NCBI RefSeq assembly: GCF_000829455.1
Contig: NZ_JXAK01000010.1
Span: 1-64,000 of the forward strand
Source: Gordoniibacillus kamchatkensis
Lineage (GTDB): Bacteria; Bacillota; Bacilli; Paenibacillales; NBRC-103111
Direction: 5' to 3'
DNA: 64,000 bases
Below, piece by piece: positions 44,026 to 52,774 of this stretch. The notes beneath the pieces are model-generated. The model had not been told where the DNA came from and searched no databases. It saw only the letters and a program-made list of their open reading frames with translations. A program made the position numbers and the translations under genes. Position 1 is the first letter of the stretch; each line of letters opens with the position of its first letter.

Positions 44026-45499
44026 ACGCCGGCGAGCCCGAGCCGTTCGTACTGTTCCGGCGGCGCGTCGTGCTGCTTCATCAGGCGGACCATATGCCCG
44101 ATCATCGTTTCCTCTGCCGCCGCATCTTGAATAGGCTGTTCTTGCCGCGGATCGCCCGCCAAATCGTACAGCAACGTCCCGAACCGGTGCGCCGGGATAT
44201 AGGAAGCCGCCGGAATTTTCAGCGTGCGTACCCCTTTGGTAAAAGCAAAGGGCTCGGCGAGTTCGATCCGCCGCAGCTCTTCGGTGCTGAACATGGACGC
44301 CATATGCGTCGGCATGAGCGTGTAATTGAAGAGCGGGCTGTTGTCGGGACGGGCGGCGCCCGCATATAAACGTAAGTGCCGTCGGTGCAGTTCACATGCC
44401 CCCCGTGAATCCCGAACAGAACGGCCTCTCTCTTTGGCGCGTTCGGATTGAGCGCTTCGCATAGGGAGATCCCTTGCATATCGGCAGGCACCGGAGCTCC
44501 GAAAAAGCCGAGCAGCGTCGGCGCCAAGTCGATCAACTGCGTCAACCGGTTGCAGCGCTCGCCCCTCCTGTCTTCGCGCGGATCCCATACAAATAACGGC
44601 GTGCGCGCGATTTCGTTATAGAACGGCATTATGTTTTTGGCCCACCAGTCGTGCTCGCCGAGCAGGAAACCGTGATCGGTCGTGACGATCAGCATCGTAT
44701 CGCGCCATAGATCGTATTCGTCCATCGCGTCCAGCACTTTGCCGAGATAGGCGTCGCACATGCTGAGCAGGGCGGCATACTCGAATTTGCAGTGCTCCGC
44801 TTCTTCTCTCGTTTCCTGCACGCGCCCGTAGCCCGGCCAGTCGAAATGTTTGCCCGTATAGTCGTGCGGATACAAATCTTTATACTTCTGGTGCGAGAAG
44901 AACGGCTCGTGCGGATCGAAAGCTTCAATTTGCAGCAGCCAGTTGTCTTCGCCCCGGTTCGTGCGGATAAATTCGATCTCCCGCGCGAAAGTTTTCGCCT
45001 GCGGATGCTGCTCCTCCTCCGTCATGTACTTGCGGTTGATCCAATCTTGGCGGAACAGGCGAGCCCGGTACCCCTCGAAGCTGCCGACATGTTCGGGAAT
45101 GTCCGGAGCGGCGACCTCCCCTTTCCACGGATCGCCTTCCTGGCCGCGCACGAAGTCCCATGTGCTGTATTGGCTATGGTAGGTCGCGCCTCCCGGCTCC
45201 CAATAATGGTAATGGTCGCTCACGAGATGCGAATAGACGCCATGCCGCTGAAGAATGGCGGGCATGGAGTCGTCGAACGGCTCGAGCGGCCCCCAGCTCC
45301 GGTGCAGGAAATTGTATCTGCCCGTGAGCATGTCGCGCCTTGCCGGCATGCACGGCATGCTCCCCACCCAATTGTTGTCGAACGTCACGCTGCGCTCCGA
45401 GAGCCGGCTGAAGTTCGGAGCGTGTATCCAATCAGCGCCCCCATACGGGGGGAGCATATGGCGATTCAGCGAATCGAATAAGATCACAATCGCTTTCAC
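44022..45499 (-). CDS. Sulfatase, Cys type, frameshifted in this sequence
   Basis: S1-family sulfatase. Metal site IVILFDSLNRHMLPPYGG, formylglycine motif Cys50 in CMPARRDMLTGR (Ala replaces the usual Ser of CxPSR, a common variant), and IVTTDHGFLLGEHDWWAKN. The frame breaks at 44359-44361. The first part reads TYVYMRA, and the next frame continues GAARPDNSPLFNYTLMPTHM, so a G is missing from a run of four. With it restored the product is about 492 aa with a complete C-terminal domain. The start is a GTG at 45499 with GAGAGGAGG upstream, overlapping the preceding sulfatase stop (GTGA). Confidence 0.88.
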
Positions 45500-46812
45500 A
45501 GGTGCTGCGCCTCCTCTCGAATCGCGGCGTACCAGCGCCGCACGTCCGTTTCTAGCTGCTGTACGATGTCGGGGTATTGACCGGCAAGATTGATCCGCTC
45601 GCCCGGATCGTGCTCCAGATCGGAAAGGTGGACCGGATCTGCGGCTGCCCGGCTGAAATCAAGCTTGCCGTTCAGGACGAGCTTCCATTTCCCTTCCCGC
45701 ACCGCTAGCTGGTCGCCGTATTCCCAGTACAACCGCCTCTCCGGCATAGGAGCGGCGCCCTGCAGCATCGGGCATAAGCTGGCACCATCGCACCCGGCCG
45801 CGGCGCCCTCGCCTTCGCCGATGCCGGCAAGCTCGAGCAGAGTCGGATACAGGTCCATCATGGCACATAGCTCGCCGCTCACCCTTCCGCCTTGCAGCCC
45901 GGCAGGATAGCTGAGAATTGCCGGTTCCCGGATGCCGCCGTCGAACAGGCTCGCTTTGTGGCCCCGGAACAAGCCCGCGCTGCCGCCGTAATACAGATCC
46001 TCCGTTCCGTCCAGCCAGTTGCGCGCTTCGGTGGAAGGCCCGTTGTCGCTGGAAAAAAAGATGACGGTATCCTCATACATCCCTTTGCGTTTGAGCGCCT
46101 CCACGATTTCGCCGACGCCGTCGTCGACCGCGGCGATCATCGCCGCCATGATGCGCCGGTCCGGCGGCAAATCAGGGAACCTGTCCACGTACCGTTTCGG
46201 GGCATGCATCGGGTAGTGCGGCGCATTGTAGGCCACATACAGGAAAAACGGCTGCTCCTCCCTCGCCTCCTCGATATATTCGACCGATTTCTCCGTGATC
46301 AGCTCCGTCATATACCGGCCGTTGTCCCACACCTCGGTTTCGTTGTGCCACAAGTCGTGCACCGGGTTGACGCCGCGCCCCTGCTCCCAGTAAAAAATGT
46401 GCGAATAGTAATCGATGCAGCCGGCGCGGAACCCGTAAAACTCCTCGAACCCGTGGGCATTAGGCCCGTATTCGGCCGAAGCGCCCAAATGCCATTTGCC
46501 GAACAGGGCCGTCCGGTACCCGTTCGCTTTGAGCGTTTGCGCCAGCGTCGTCTGCCCCAGCGGCAAACCCGCGGTGCCGCGCTTGCCGCCGAGAATGTGG
46601 CTGACGCCGGCTCTTGCCGGATAACGCCCGGTGAGCAGCGCTGCCCGCGACGGCGAGCAAACGGGGGAGTTTGAATACCAATTCGTAAAGCGAATGCCTT
46701 CGGCCGCCAGACGGTCCAGATGCGGGGTTTTCATCGCCTCCGAGCCGTAGCAGCCCAAATCTCCGTACCCGAGATCGTCGCAATAAAAAATAATGACGTT
46801 CGGTCGTTTCAT
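45496..46812 (-). CDS. Arylsulfatase-like sulfatase, Cys type
   Basis: A 438-aa S1-family sulfatase of the arylsulfatase A/N-acetylgalactosamine-6-sulfatase type. The N-terminus VIIFYCDDLGYGDLGCYG holds the metal Asp pair. Cys52 lies in CSPSRAALLTGR and the second metal site is FFSSDNGPSTEARNW. No signal peptide. It starts at the ATG at 46812 after AAGGAGGGTGAATAAAG; the site is directly preceded by the hairpin element at 46830. It is the first of two overlapping sulfatase genes that follow the oligopeptide-type importer in one direction. Confidence 0.93.
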   Translation of the reverse strand: MKRPNVIIFYCDDLGYGDLGCYGSEAMKTPHLDRLAAEGIRFTNWYSNSPVCSPSRAALLTGRYPARAGVSHILGGKRGTAGLPLGQTTLAQTLKANGYRTALFGKWHLGASAEYGPNAHGFEEFYGFRAGCIDYYSHIFYWEQGRGVNPVHDLWHNETEVWDNGRYMTELITEKSVEYIEEAREEQPFFLYVAYNAPHYPMHAPKRYVDRFPDLPPDRRIMAAMIAAVDDGVGEIVEALKRKGMYEDTVIFFSSDNGPSTEARNWLDGTEDLYYGGSAGLFRGHKASLFDGGIREPAILSYPAGLQGGRVSGELCAMMDLYPTLLELAGIGEGEGAAAGCDGASLCPMLQGAAPMPERRLYWEYGDQLAVREGKWKLVLNGKLDFSRAAADPVHLSDLEHDPGERINLAGQYPDIVQQLETDVRRWYAAIREEAQHL

Positions 46813-46829
46813 CTTTATTCACCCTCCTT

Positions 46830-46878
46830 GGAGTTAAGTGGCGCTTAGTCTTCGACGTGTGTCGGCCAGCTTAACTCC
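46830..46878 (-). repeat. Small palindromic element touching the sulfatase ribosome binding site
   Basis: GGAGTTAAG and CTTAACTCC (46870-46878 and 46830-46838 on the minus strand) form a 9-bp perfect stem with a 31-base loop. The 3' arm is followed without gap by AAGGAGGG. The sequence TTAAGCTGGCCGA and ACGTCG are shared with the element before thiC (28884). It fills the gap between dppF-type and sulfatase genes. Confidence 0.7.
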
Positions 46879-47832
46879 TTACGTATACAGATGGCAGCGC
46901 ACTTGCCGCTCGCCGCCAAGCTTCGTCACGGCTACGCTCTTCGTTCGGCAAGCATCGCCCGCATGCGGACACCGATGATGGAAGGCGCACCCGGTCTTCG
47001 GAATTTCCATCCCCTGCGGATCGATGATCTCCATCGTCAGCGAAGCATCCCGCCACGGATCCGGCGATGAGTAGATGAGCAGCTTCGTATACGGATGCAG
47101 CGGCTCGCCGATCACTTGCTCCGCCGGACCGTATTCCACCATTTGCCCCGCATACATCACCATAATGCGGTCCGCCATATATTTGGCGCTGCCAAGATTA
47201 TGGGTAATGAGAATGAGCGCAAGCTGCTCCTGGCTCTTCAAATCGAGCAGCAGATTCATAATGTCGACGCCGATCGATACGTCCAGCATGGAAGTAGGCT
47301 CGTCGGCGACGATCACCTTCGGGGCCAGGCCGAGCACTTTGGCGATCATGACGCGCTGCTTTTGTCCGCCCGACAATTGATAAGGATACTTGTCGATAAA
47401 ATCTTCCGCCGGCGTAAGCCCTACTTTTTGCAGCAGCTCCAGCACCTTGGGCCTCGTATCTCCTTTCCACTGCCGCTGCACGAGAAGCGGCCTGCCGACA
47501 ATATAGCCGATCGTATGATGCGGGTTTAAAGCGGCGAACGGATCCTGAAAAATCATTTGAACGAACGTAGGCAGCTTTCTTCCTAACCGTTTATCGCGGC
47601 GCAAAGACTGTCCGCCGTACATAATGTCTCCCGACGTAGCGGGAATCAAATTCGTCAGCATGCGGGCGATCGTGCTTTTGCCGCTTCCCGATTCGCCGAC
47701 GATCGCCAGCACTTCGCCTTGTTCCAAACGGAAGCTGACGTCGTGAACCGCCCGGAACTCGTTCTTGCGAAACATCGAGCGGGAGCCGAACACTTTGCCG
47801 AGCTCATTCACGTGCAGCAGAGGCTTGCTCAA
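46879..47832 (-). CDS. Oligopeptide-family ABC transporter ATPase (OppF/DppF type)
   Basis: A 317-aa ATPase. Walker A GESGSGKST, signature LSGGQKQRVMIAKVL and Walker B IVADEPTSMLD. The C-terminal oligo_HPY domain has Cys residues for an Fe-S site (CAFHHRCPHAGDAC). The likely start is a TTG at 47832, eight bases after GAGGAGGG; the longer frame would lie inside the upstream ATPase. It overlaps that gene by 29 bp. It pairs with the DppD-type ATPase in a five-gene importer whose downstream genes are sulfatases. Confidence 0.92.
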   Translation of the reverse strand: MSKPLLHVNELGKVFGSRSMFRKNEFRAVHDVSFRLEQGEVLAIVGESGSGKSTIARMLTNLIPATSGDIMYGGQSLRRDKRLGRKLPTFVQMIFQDPFAALNPHHTIGYIVGRPLLVQRQWKGDTRPKVLELLQKVGLTPAEDFIDKYPYQLSGGQKQRVMIAKVLGLAPKVIVADEPTSMLDVSIGVDIMNLLLDLKSQEQLALILITHNLGSAKYMADRIMVMYAGQMVEYGPAEQVIGEPLHPYTKLLIYSSPDPWRDASLTMEIIDPQGMEIPKTGCAFHHRCPHAGDACRTKSVAVTKLGGERQVRCHLYT

Positions 47833-48799
47833 CGGACAGTCCCTCCTCGTTATACAGATGGCATGCGACCTGCCCCCGTTCATCCGCCAAAACGGCGGGC
47901 TCCCGTGAGCTGCACTGCGTCATCGCGCGAGCGCAGCGGGGATGAAACCGGCAGCCGCCCGGCGGACGGATAAGATCGGGCGGATGGCCGGGAATGCCCT
48001 CCAGTCTCCGCTTCGGACCGTAGAGCGGCGGGAACGAATGAAGCAAACCTTGGGTGTACGGATGTCTCGGCCCGCTCTTCATCTCTTGCCTGGACGCGAT
48101 CTCCACAAGCCGGCCGGCATACATAATGCCGATCCTGTCGCACATTTCCAGCATGAGCGGCAGATCGTGGGTGATGAACAAAATGGAGAAGCCGAACTGC
48201 TCCTGCAGCTCCAATATTTTGCGGATAATTCCGTTCTGGACGACGACATCGAGCGCGGTCGTCGGTTCGTCCATGATAACTAGACTCGGCTTCATCGCCA
48301 TGGCCATCGCAATGACGACCCGCTGCCTCATCCCTCCGGAAAGCTCGTGCGGGTAGCTGTCGAGCCGGTCCGCAGGCAGATCGACAAGCCGCATAAGCTG
48401 TTCCGCCCGCTTCGCCGCTTCTTTCCCGGCGTCCGGCTCGTGCGCAACAATCGCGTCCATGAGCTGGCTGCGAATTTTCAGCACCGGATTCAAATTGTTC
48501 ATGGCGCTTTGCAGGACGATCGACATTTTGGACCAGCGCAGCTTGTCAAATTGCTCGTCAGGGAGCTCGGTCAGCTCGATGCCGTCCAGGACGACGCTTC
48601 CGCCGGCCAGCCGGGCGGGCGGCCGCAGCAACCGGCATATGCCGAATGCCGTAGTGGACTTTCCGCAGCCGGATTCGCCGGCGAGCCCGAATATTTCCCC
48701 TTTGCCGATGGAGAAGCTGACGTTGTCCACGGCTTTCACAACACCTCTGGGCGAGGCGTACTCGATACTTAAGTTTTGCACCTGCAGCAGCTTCGACAA
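47804..48799 (-). CDS. Oligopeptide-family ABC transporter ATPase (OppD/DppD type)
   Basis: A 331-aa ATPase. Walker A GESGCGKST, signature LSGGMRQRVVIAMAM and Walker B VIMDEPTTALD. The oligo_HPY region has Cys residues (GGCRFHPRCARAMTQC). The start is a TTG at 48799 six bases after GGAGGAGG. It is fourth in the operon receptor-permease-permease-ATPase-ATPase. Confidence 0.92.
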   Translation of the reverse strand: MSKLLQVQNLSIEYASPRGVVKAVDNVSFSIGKGEIFGLAGESGCGKSTTAFGICRLLRPPARLAGGSVVLDGIELTELPDEQFDKLRWSKMSIVLQSAMNNLNPVLKIRSQLMDAIVAHEPDAGKEAAKRAEQLMRLVDLPADRLDSYPHELSGGMRQRVVIAMAMAMKPSLVIMDEPTTALDVVVQNGIIRKILELQEQFGFSILFITHDLPLMLEMCDRIGIMYAGRLVEIASRQEMKSGPRHPYTQGLLHSFPPLYGPKRRLEGIPGHPPDLIRPPGGCRFHPRCARAMTQCSSREPAVLADERGQVACHLYNEEGLSVEQASAARE

Positions 48800-48823
48800 T
48801 GTGCCTCCTCCTTCGTCATGGCG

Positions 48824-49687
48824 TTAAAGAGCTGCGTTGCCGCGATTCGCCCGGTATTTTTCCAATATGCCGTTGCCGATCAAAATAAACCCGAAGCAAA
48901 AGAAAGCGATGGCGAGACCCGGCGGGAGAATCCACCACCACGCGTGAAACAATACGGCGTTGTTGGCGTTGGCCAATGCCAAAATCGTGCCCCAGCTTAC
49001 ATTGGTCGGATCGCCCAGACCGAGAAAGCTGAGGCCCGCTTCCGCAAGCACTGCCTGCGTCGTGACCAGCACGAGATTGGCCAAGATGACAGGCACGATA
49101 TTGGGCAAAATTTCGCGGAACATAATTTCCGCATCGTTCATCCCGATCGTCCGCGCCGCCTCCACATAGCCGCTCTGCCGCTCGCTCATCGTTTGGCTGC
49201 GGATGCTGCGGGCCATATACAGCCAGCTTAAGCAGCCGATGATGAGAATCGTGCTGACGATTCCCATGGAAGGGAGGAACGATGCAAGAATAATCATGAG
49301 CGCCAGCGTCGGAATGATCAGGAACAGGTCCACAACCCGCATGAGCGATTCTTCCACCCAGCCGCCCTTGAACCCGGAGACGACGCCGACCGTTACCCCG
49401 ATGACCGTCGTGATCAGACCGGCGATAATGCCGACCCAGAACGACGTTCTCGTGCCGTAAATCATTTGGCTTAGCACATCCTGGCCGTAGCTGTCCGTCC
49501 CGAGCCAATGGCTGAACGAGGGCGGCAGCCACGATTCGAAGCCGATAAAGTTTTTCGGATACGGAGCCAGCAGCGAGCCGAACAGCGCAATGACGGTAAA
49601 CCATACCAGAATGACGAAGCCGAGCTTCCCTTTTTTGCCCGGAAAGGCGGACCAACATGCCGCCGCTATTCGTATGATCGTTTTCAT
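48824..49687 (-). CDS. Oligopeptide-family ABC transporter permease (OppC/DppC type)
   Basis: A 287-aa membrane protein with about six TM helices. The N-terminal OppC segment (FVILVWFTVIALFGSLLAPYP) and HWLGTDSYGQDVLSQMIYGTRTS are diagnostic. The EAA-type loop is YVEAARTIGMNDAEIMFREILPN. The start is the ATG at 49687 after GGGAGGCTAAG; the far longer open frame upstream is shadow of the DppB-type gene. Confidence 0.93.
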   Translation of the reverse strand: MKTIIRIAAACWSAFPGKKGKLGFVILVWFTVIALFGSLLAPYPKNFIGFESWLPPSFSHWLGTDSYGQDVLSQMIYGTRTSFWVGIIAGLITTVIGVTVGVVSGFKGGWVEESLMRVVDLFLIIPTLALMIILASFLPSMGIVSTILIIGCLSWLYMARSIRSQTMSERQSGYVEAARTIGMNDAEIMFREILPNIVPVILANLVLVTTQAVLAEAGLSFLGLGDPTNVSWGTILALANANNAVLFHAWWWILPPGLAIAFFCFGFILIGNGILEKYRANRGNAAL

Positions 49688-49701
49688 CTTAGCCTCCCTG
49701 G

Positions 49702-50688
49702 TTAGTTCAGCGCCACCCGCGGATCGATGAGAGGATAGACAAGGTCGGCGATCAAGTTGCAAACAATGACCGAGACCGCGATGAATAAAAATGAGCCTTG
49801 GATGAGCGGATAATCGTGGTTCAAAATGGCATTGAAGGTGACGAGACCGACACCCGGATAAGAGAATACGATCTCGGTCGTAATCGCTCCCCCGATCACG
49901 TGCCCGAGCGAAGTCATGAAGCCCGTGAACGAAGGCAGCAAAGCGTTGCGGGCGCCGTACGCGTATTTCCTTCTGGCGGCGCTCAGCCCTTTGGCCTTCG
50001 CCAGCAGCATGTAATCTTCGGACAGCACCCGCATCAAATTGTTGCGGAGCACGAGAATATGGCCGGCCAGCGTGGCAATGATCAACGTGAACACCGGCAA
50101 AAAGGCGTGATACAGCACCGATTTGATCTTGTCGAGCGCGGAAAAGCTGTCGATCCCCGGATCGATCGCTTGCCCGAGGGGGAACCATTCCAAGTAAAAC
50201 GAGAAAATCATGATAAAGATGATGGCGATCCAGAAAAACGGCACGGAATTAAGGAAAAATGCCGTGAACAACGTGGAGTTGTCGAACAGCGACCCCGCTT
50301 TCCAGGCTCCCCGAATGCCGATCAGCCAACCGACCAAATAGCTGAGCAGCGTGGCGGTCAACACCGTGCCGAACGTCCACGGCAAAGCTTTTACCATTAC
50401 ATCGGCGACGGGCGAAGGGTAGTTGGCATACGATACCCCAAGATTGCCGTGCAGCAGCTGGTTCAAGTATTTGGCGTATTGGTACAGCAGGCTGGGGTTA
50501 TCCAGCCCGAATTGAGCCTTGAGAGCCTTAACTACTTCTTGCGAGCCTAAAGCTTTCTCGGAAGCGAGCGCGCTGGCCGGGTCGCCGCCCATCAGGCGCG
50601 GCAGCAAGAAGTTGAGCGTTATCGCCACATACAGCGTGATGAAGGCGAACCCGAGCCTTTTGAGCAAATAAACGGAATTGTACCGCAA
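49702..50688 (-). CDS. Oligopeptide-family ABC transporter permease (OppB/DppB type)
   Basis: A 328-aa membrane protein with about six TM helices. It has the N-terminal helix LGFAFITLYVAITLNFLLPRLMGGDP and the loop LLAKAKGLSAARRKYAYGARNALLP. The start is a TTG at 50688 with AAGGAGG seven bases upstream. It lies 203 bp after the receptor gene, a gap filled by a complex inverted-repeat element, and 14 bp before the DppC-type gene. Confidence 0.92.
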   Translation of the reverse strand: MRYNSVYLLKRLGFAFITLYVAITLNFLLPRLMGGDPASALASEKALGSQEVVKALKAQFGLDNPSLLYQYAKYLNQLLHGNLGVSYANYPSPVADVMVKALPWTFGTVLTATLLSYLVGWLIGIRGAWKAGSLFDNSTLFTAFFLNSVPFFWIAIIFIMIFSFYLEWFPLGQAIDPGIDSFSALDKIKSVLYHAFLPVFTLIIATLAGHILVLRNNLMRVLSEDYMLLAKAKGLSAARRKYAYGARNALLPSFTGFMTSLGHVIGGAITTEIVFSYPGVGLVTFNAILNHDYPLIQGSFLFIAVSVIVCNLIADLVYPLIDPRVALN

Positions 50689-50723
50689 GATCGCACCTCC
50701 TTGCACGATGATGGTTACTTGAA

Positions 50724-50887
50724 GCTGCCCAAGAAAGTATGGCTTTGCTGCGGACTCCGGAATGCGGGTCTCCGGCTTCCTTGAACTCGTGTTCAAAGGC
50801 TGATGCTTACGAAGCGGGTTTTGCTACGCAAAACTTGCAGCTCCAAGGCCTACATTCCCATCCTCCGCTCCGCCTTTCTCGGGCAGC
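50724..50887. repeat. Nested inverted-repeat element inside the importer operon
   Basis: GCTGCCCAAGAAAG (50724-50737) pairs with CTTTCTCGGGCAGC (50874-50887), one G-T pair, enclosing 136 bases. Inside are further hairpins: TTGAACTCGTGTTCAA (50781-50796) and GTTTTGCTACGCAAAAC (50818-50834). The element separates receptor and permease genes and could reduce downstream expression relative to the receptor, as intergenic hairpins do in other importer operons. It may be a small non-autonomous mobile repeat. Confidence 0.55.
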
Positions 50888-50891
50888 CTGG

Positions 50892-52589
50892 TTACTTGCT
50901 CTTCACTTGCTTCAAGGAAAGCGCCGACGTCACCGGGAGATCTTCGTTGTAGCCGGTGAATTTGTCCGTGCGGTAAGGTATATGGCCGCCCACGTTATAC
51001 ATGACGGCGAGCGGAGCTTTCTCGGCAATCCGGTTCTGAACCTGCTTATAGAGCTCTTTCCGTTTCGCTGCGTCGGCGGAAGAAGCTTCGTCCAGCCATT
51101 TGTCGACGTCCGCATCGCGGAAACGCATGTAATTGAGGCCGGGGGCGGTCGTCCCGTTCGGCGCCGTCATTTTGCTGTGGAAAATTTCCAGCATCGCCTG
51201 CGGATCGGGCGGCGTCTGGATGCCGTTCTGCAGCAGCTCGTAATCCCCGGACATGAGAAGCTTCGTCAGCTCCGGCCACGTGACAAGCTTCACCGTCGTT
51301 TCGATGCCGATTTCCTTGAGCCAGGACGTGATCATCGCCCCTTCTTTATTTTGCGCCGGGGCGTTGGCGGCCATGTGATACGTGAACGACAGCGGTTTGC
51401 CGCCCTTTTCGTAAATGCCCTTGGCATTCTTCTTGTAGCCTGCCGCCTCCAGCAGCTTGATCGATTCGTTCGTGTTGTAGCCGTAGGCCGGATCGTCTAT
51501 CAGCTTGGATTCGACGGCGTCTCCGAAGACGGACGACAGGAAGCCCGGATTGGCGGGAAATACGCCGTTTGACTCGCCTTTTTCGATAAGCGATTTGCGG
51601 TCGAGCGCCAGCTGGATCGCCTTGCGTACCGCCATATCGGACAGTGCCGGCTTCTCGTTGTTTATAATGACCGAGAACGTGTTGAGGCCCGGATATACTT
51701 GCAATTTGTTGACCGGATTTTCCAGCAGCTTCGGCACGCTCGGCATCGCCACGGTGCCGGTCGAGCCTTGAACGTCGCCTTTTTCCAACGCCAGAGTGAG
51801 CGTGGAGGAGTTGTTGAAGCGGTTGATGAACAGCTGGTCGATATTCGGCGCGCCGAGGAAGTAATCGGCGTTTTTGTCCAAAACGATAGCGCTTTCATTG
51901 ACGCTTCTAAACTTGAACGGCCCCGTGCCGATCGGCGCTTTATTTAAAAATTCGGCTGCGTTTTCTTTTTCGAATTGCGCTTTCGGAACGATATAGACCG
52001 TCGTCAAATAGTACGGCAGCGACGGGAACTGCTTGCTCAGCTTGAACGCAATCGCGTCGCTGCCCTGAGCGGAGACATCGGCCAGACGGCCTTCTCCCCA
52101 CAATTGATACCGGTCGAGCGCTTTGTTGCTTTTCAGGATATTGAAGGAATACAGCACGTCATCCGCCGTGAACGGCTTGCCGTCATGCCATTTGGCCTTC
52201 AAATTCAGTTTGACGGTATACGTTTTGTTGTCATCGGACCATTTGCCTTCGCCGTCCGCCAATCTCGGCACGAGCTGGCCTTTTACCGGATTGAAATAGT
52301 ACAGCGAATCGAACACATAGTCGAAAAACGTCGACCAGTTGCCGGTAGCGAGGAACGGGTTGAAATTGGTTACCTGCTCCGGATTCACCGTTTCCCCCAA
52401 ATGGTAGATGACAGGCTCGCCTTTTTTGGCAGGCTCCGCCGGCTTGGCGGGCTCCGCGGCCCCGCCCTTGCTTGCGGGACTTGCCGCTTGATTCGGCGAC
52501 CCGGCGCTGCTGCAGCCGCTCAATAGCCCTAATGCCAACACAAAAGCGGCTATGGACTTAAGCGGCTTTTTTCTTTTGCCCCAACTCAT
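50892..52589 (-). CDS. Oligopeptide-family ABC transporter substrate-binding lipoprotein
   Basis: A 565-aa SBP_bac_5 receptor. The signal peptide has lipobox LLSGC (Cys26). An Ala/Lys/Pro linker follows, then the family start VIYHLGETVNPEQVTNFNPF and the signature YTVKLNLKAKWHDGKPFTADDVLYSF. The ATG at 52589 follows AGGAGGAGTTTCA. Receptors of this family bind peptides, nickel or, in several bacteria, oligosaccharides. The operon continues into two sulfatases and is preceded by an AraC-type sensor, which favours an oligosaccharide ligand. Confidence 0.92.
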   Translation of the reverse strand: MSWGKRKKPLKSIAAFVLALGLLSGCSSAGSPNQAASPASKGGAAEPAKPAEPAKKGEPVIYHLGETVNPEQVTNFNPFLATGNWSTFFDYVFDSLYYFNPVKGQLVPRLADGEGKWSDDNKTYTVKLNLKAKWHDGKPFTADDVLYSFNILKSNKALDRYQLWGEGRLADVSAQGSDAIAFKLSKQFPSLPYYLTTVYIVPKAQFEKENAAEFLNKAPIGTGPFKFRSVNESAIVLDKNADYFLGAPNIDQLFINRFNNSSTLTLALEKGDVQGSTGTVAMPSVPKLLENPVNKLQVYPGLNTFSVIINNEKPALSDMAVRKAIQLALDRKSLIEKGESNGVFPANPGFLSSVFGDAVESKLIDDPAYGYNTNESIKLLEAAGYKKNAKGIYEKGGKPLSFTYHMAANAPAQNKEGAMITSWLKEIGIETTVKLVTWPELTKLLMSGDYELLQNGIQTPPDPQAMLEIFHSKMTAPNGTTAPGLNYMRFRDADVDKWLDEASSADAAKRKELYKQVQNRIAEKAPLAVMYNVGGHIPYRTDKFTGYNEDLPVTSALSLKQVKSK

Positions 52590-52774
52590 TGAAACTCCTC
52601 CTTTTGTTGATGATGCTGCTGCAGACGCGCCAGACGCGCCGTGCTACGGCTTGATAATAGTAGAACCGGACACAAGGGGAAAGAGTCCATTTCCGAACTT
52701 TGCGGGCTTTACATGATATTTGTTCCAATATGCGGGATGGTCTTTTTTTGACATCGTTCACTTGGCTTGCGCCA

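Noticed and set aside
49687-50188. N-terminal extension of the OppC-type gene
   Set aside because: Shadow of the OppB-type gene; the ATG at 49687 has GGGAGG and the family start.
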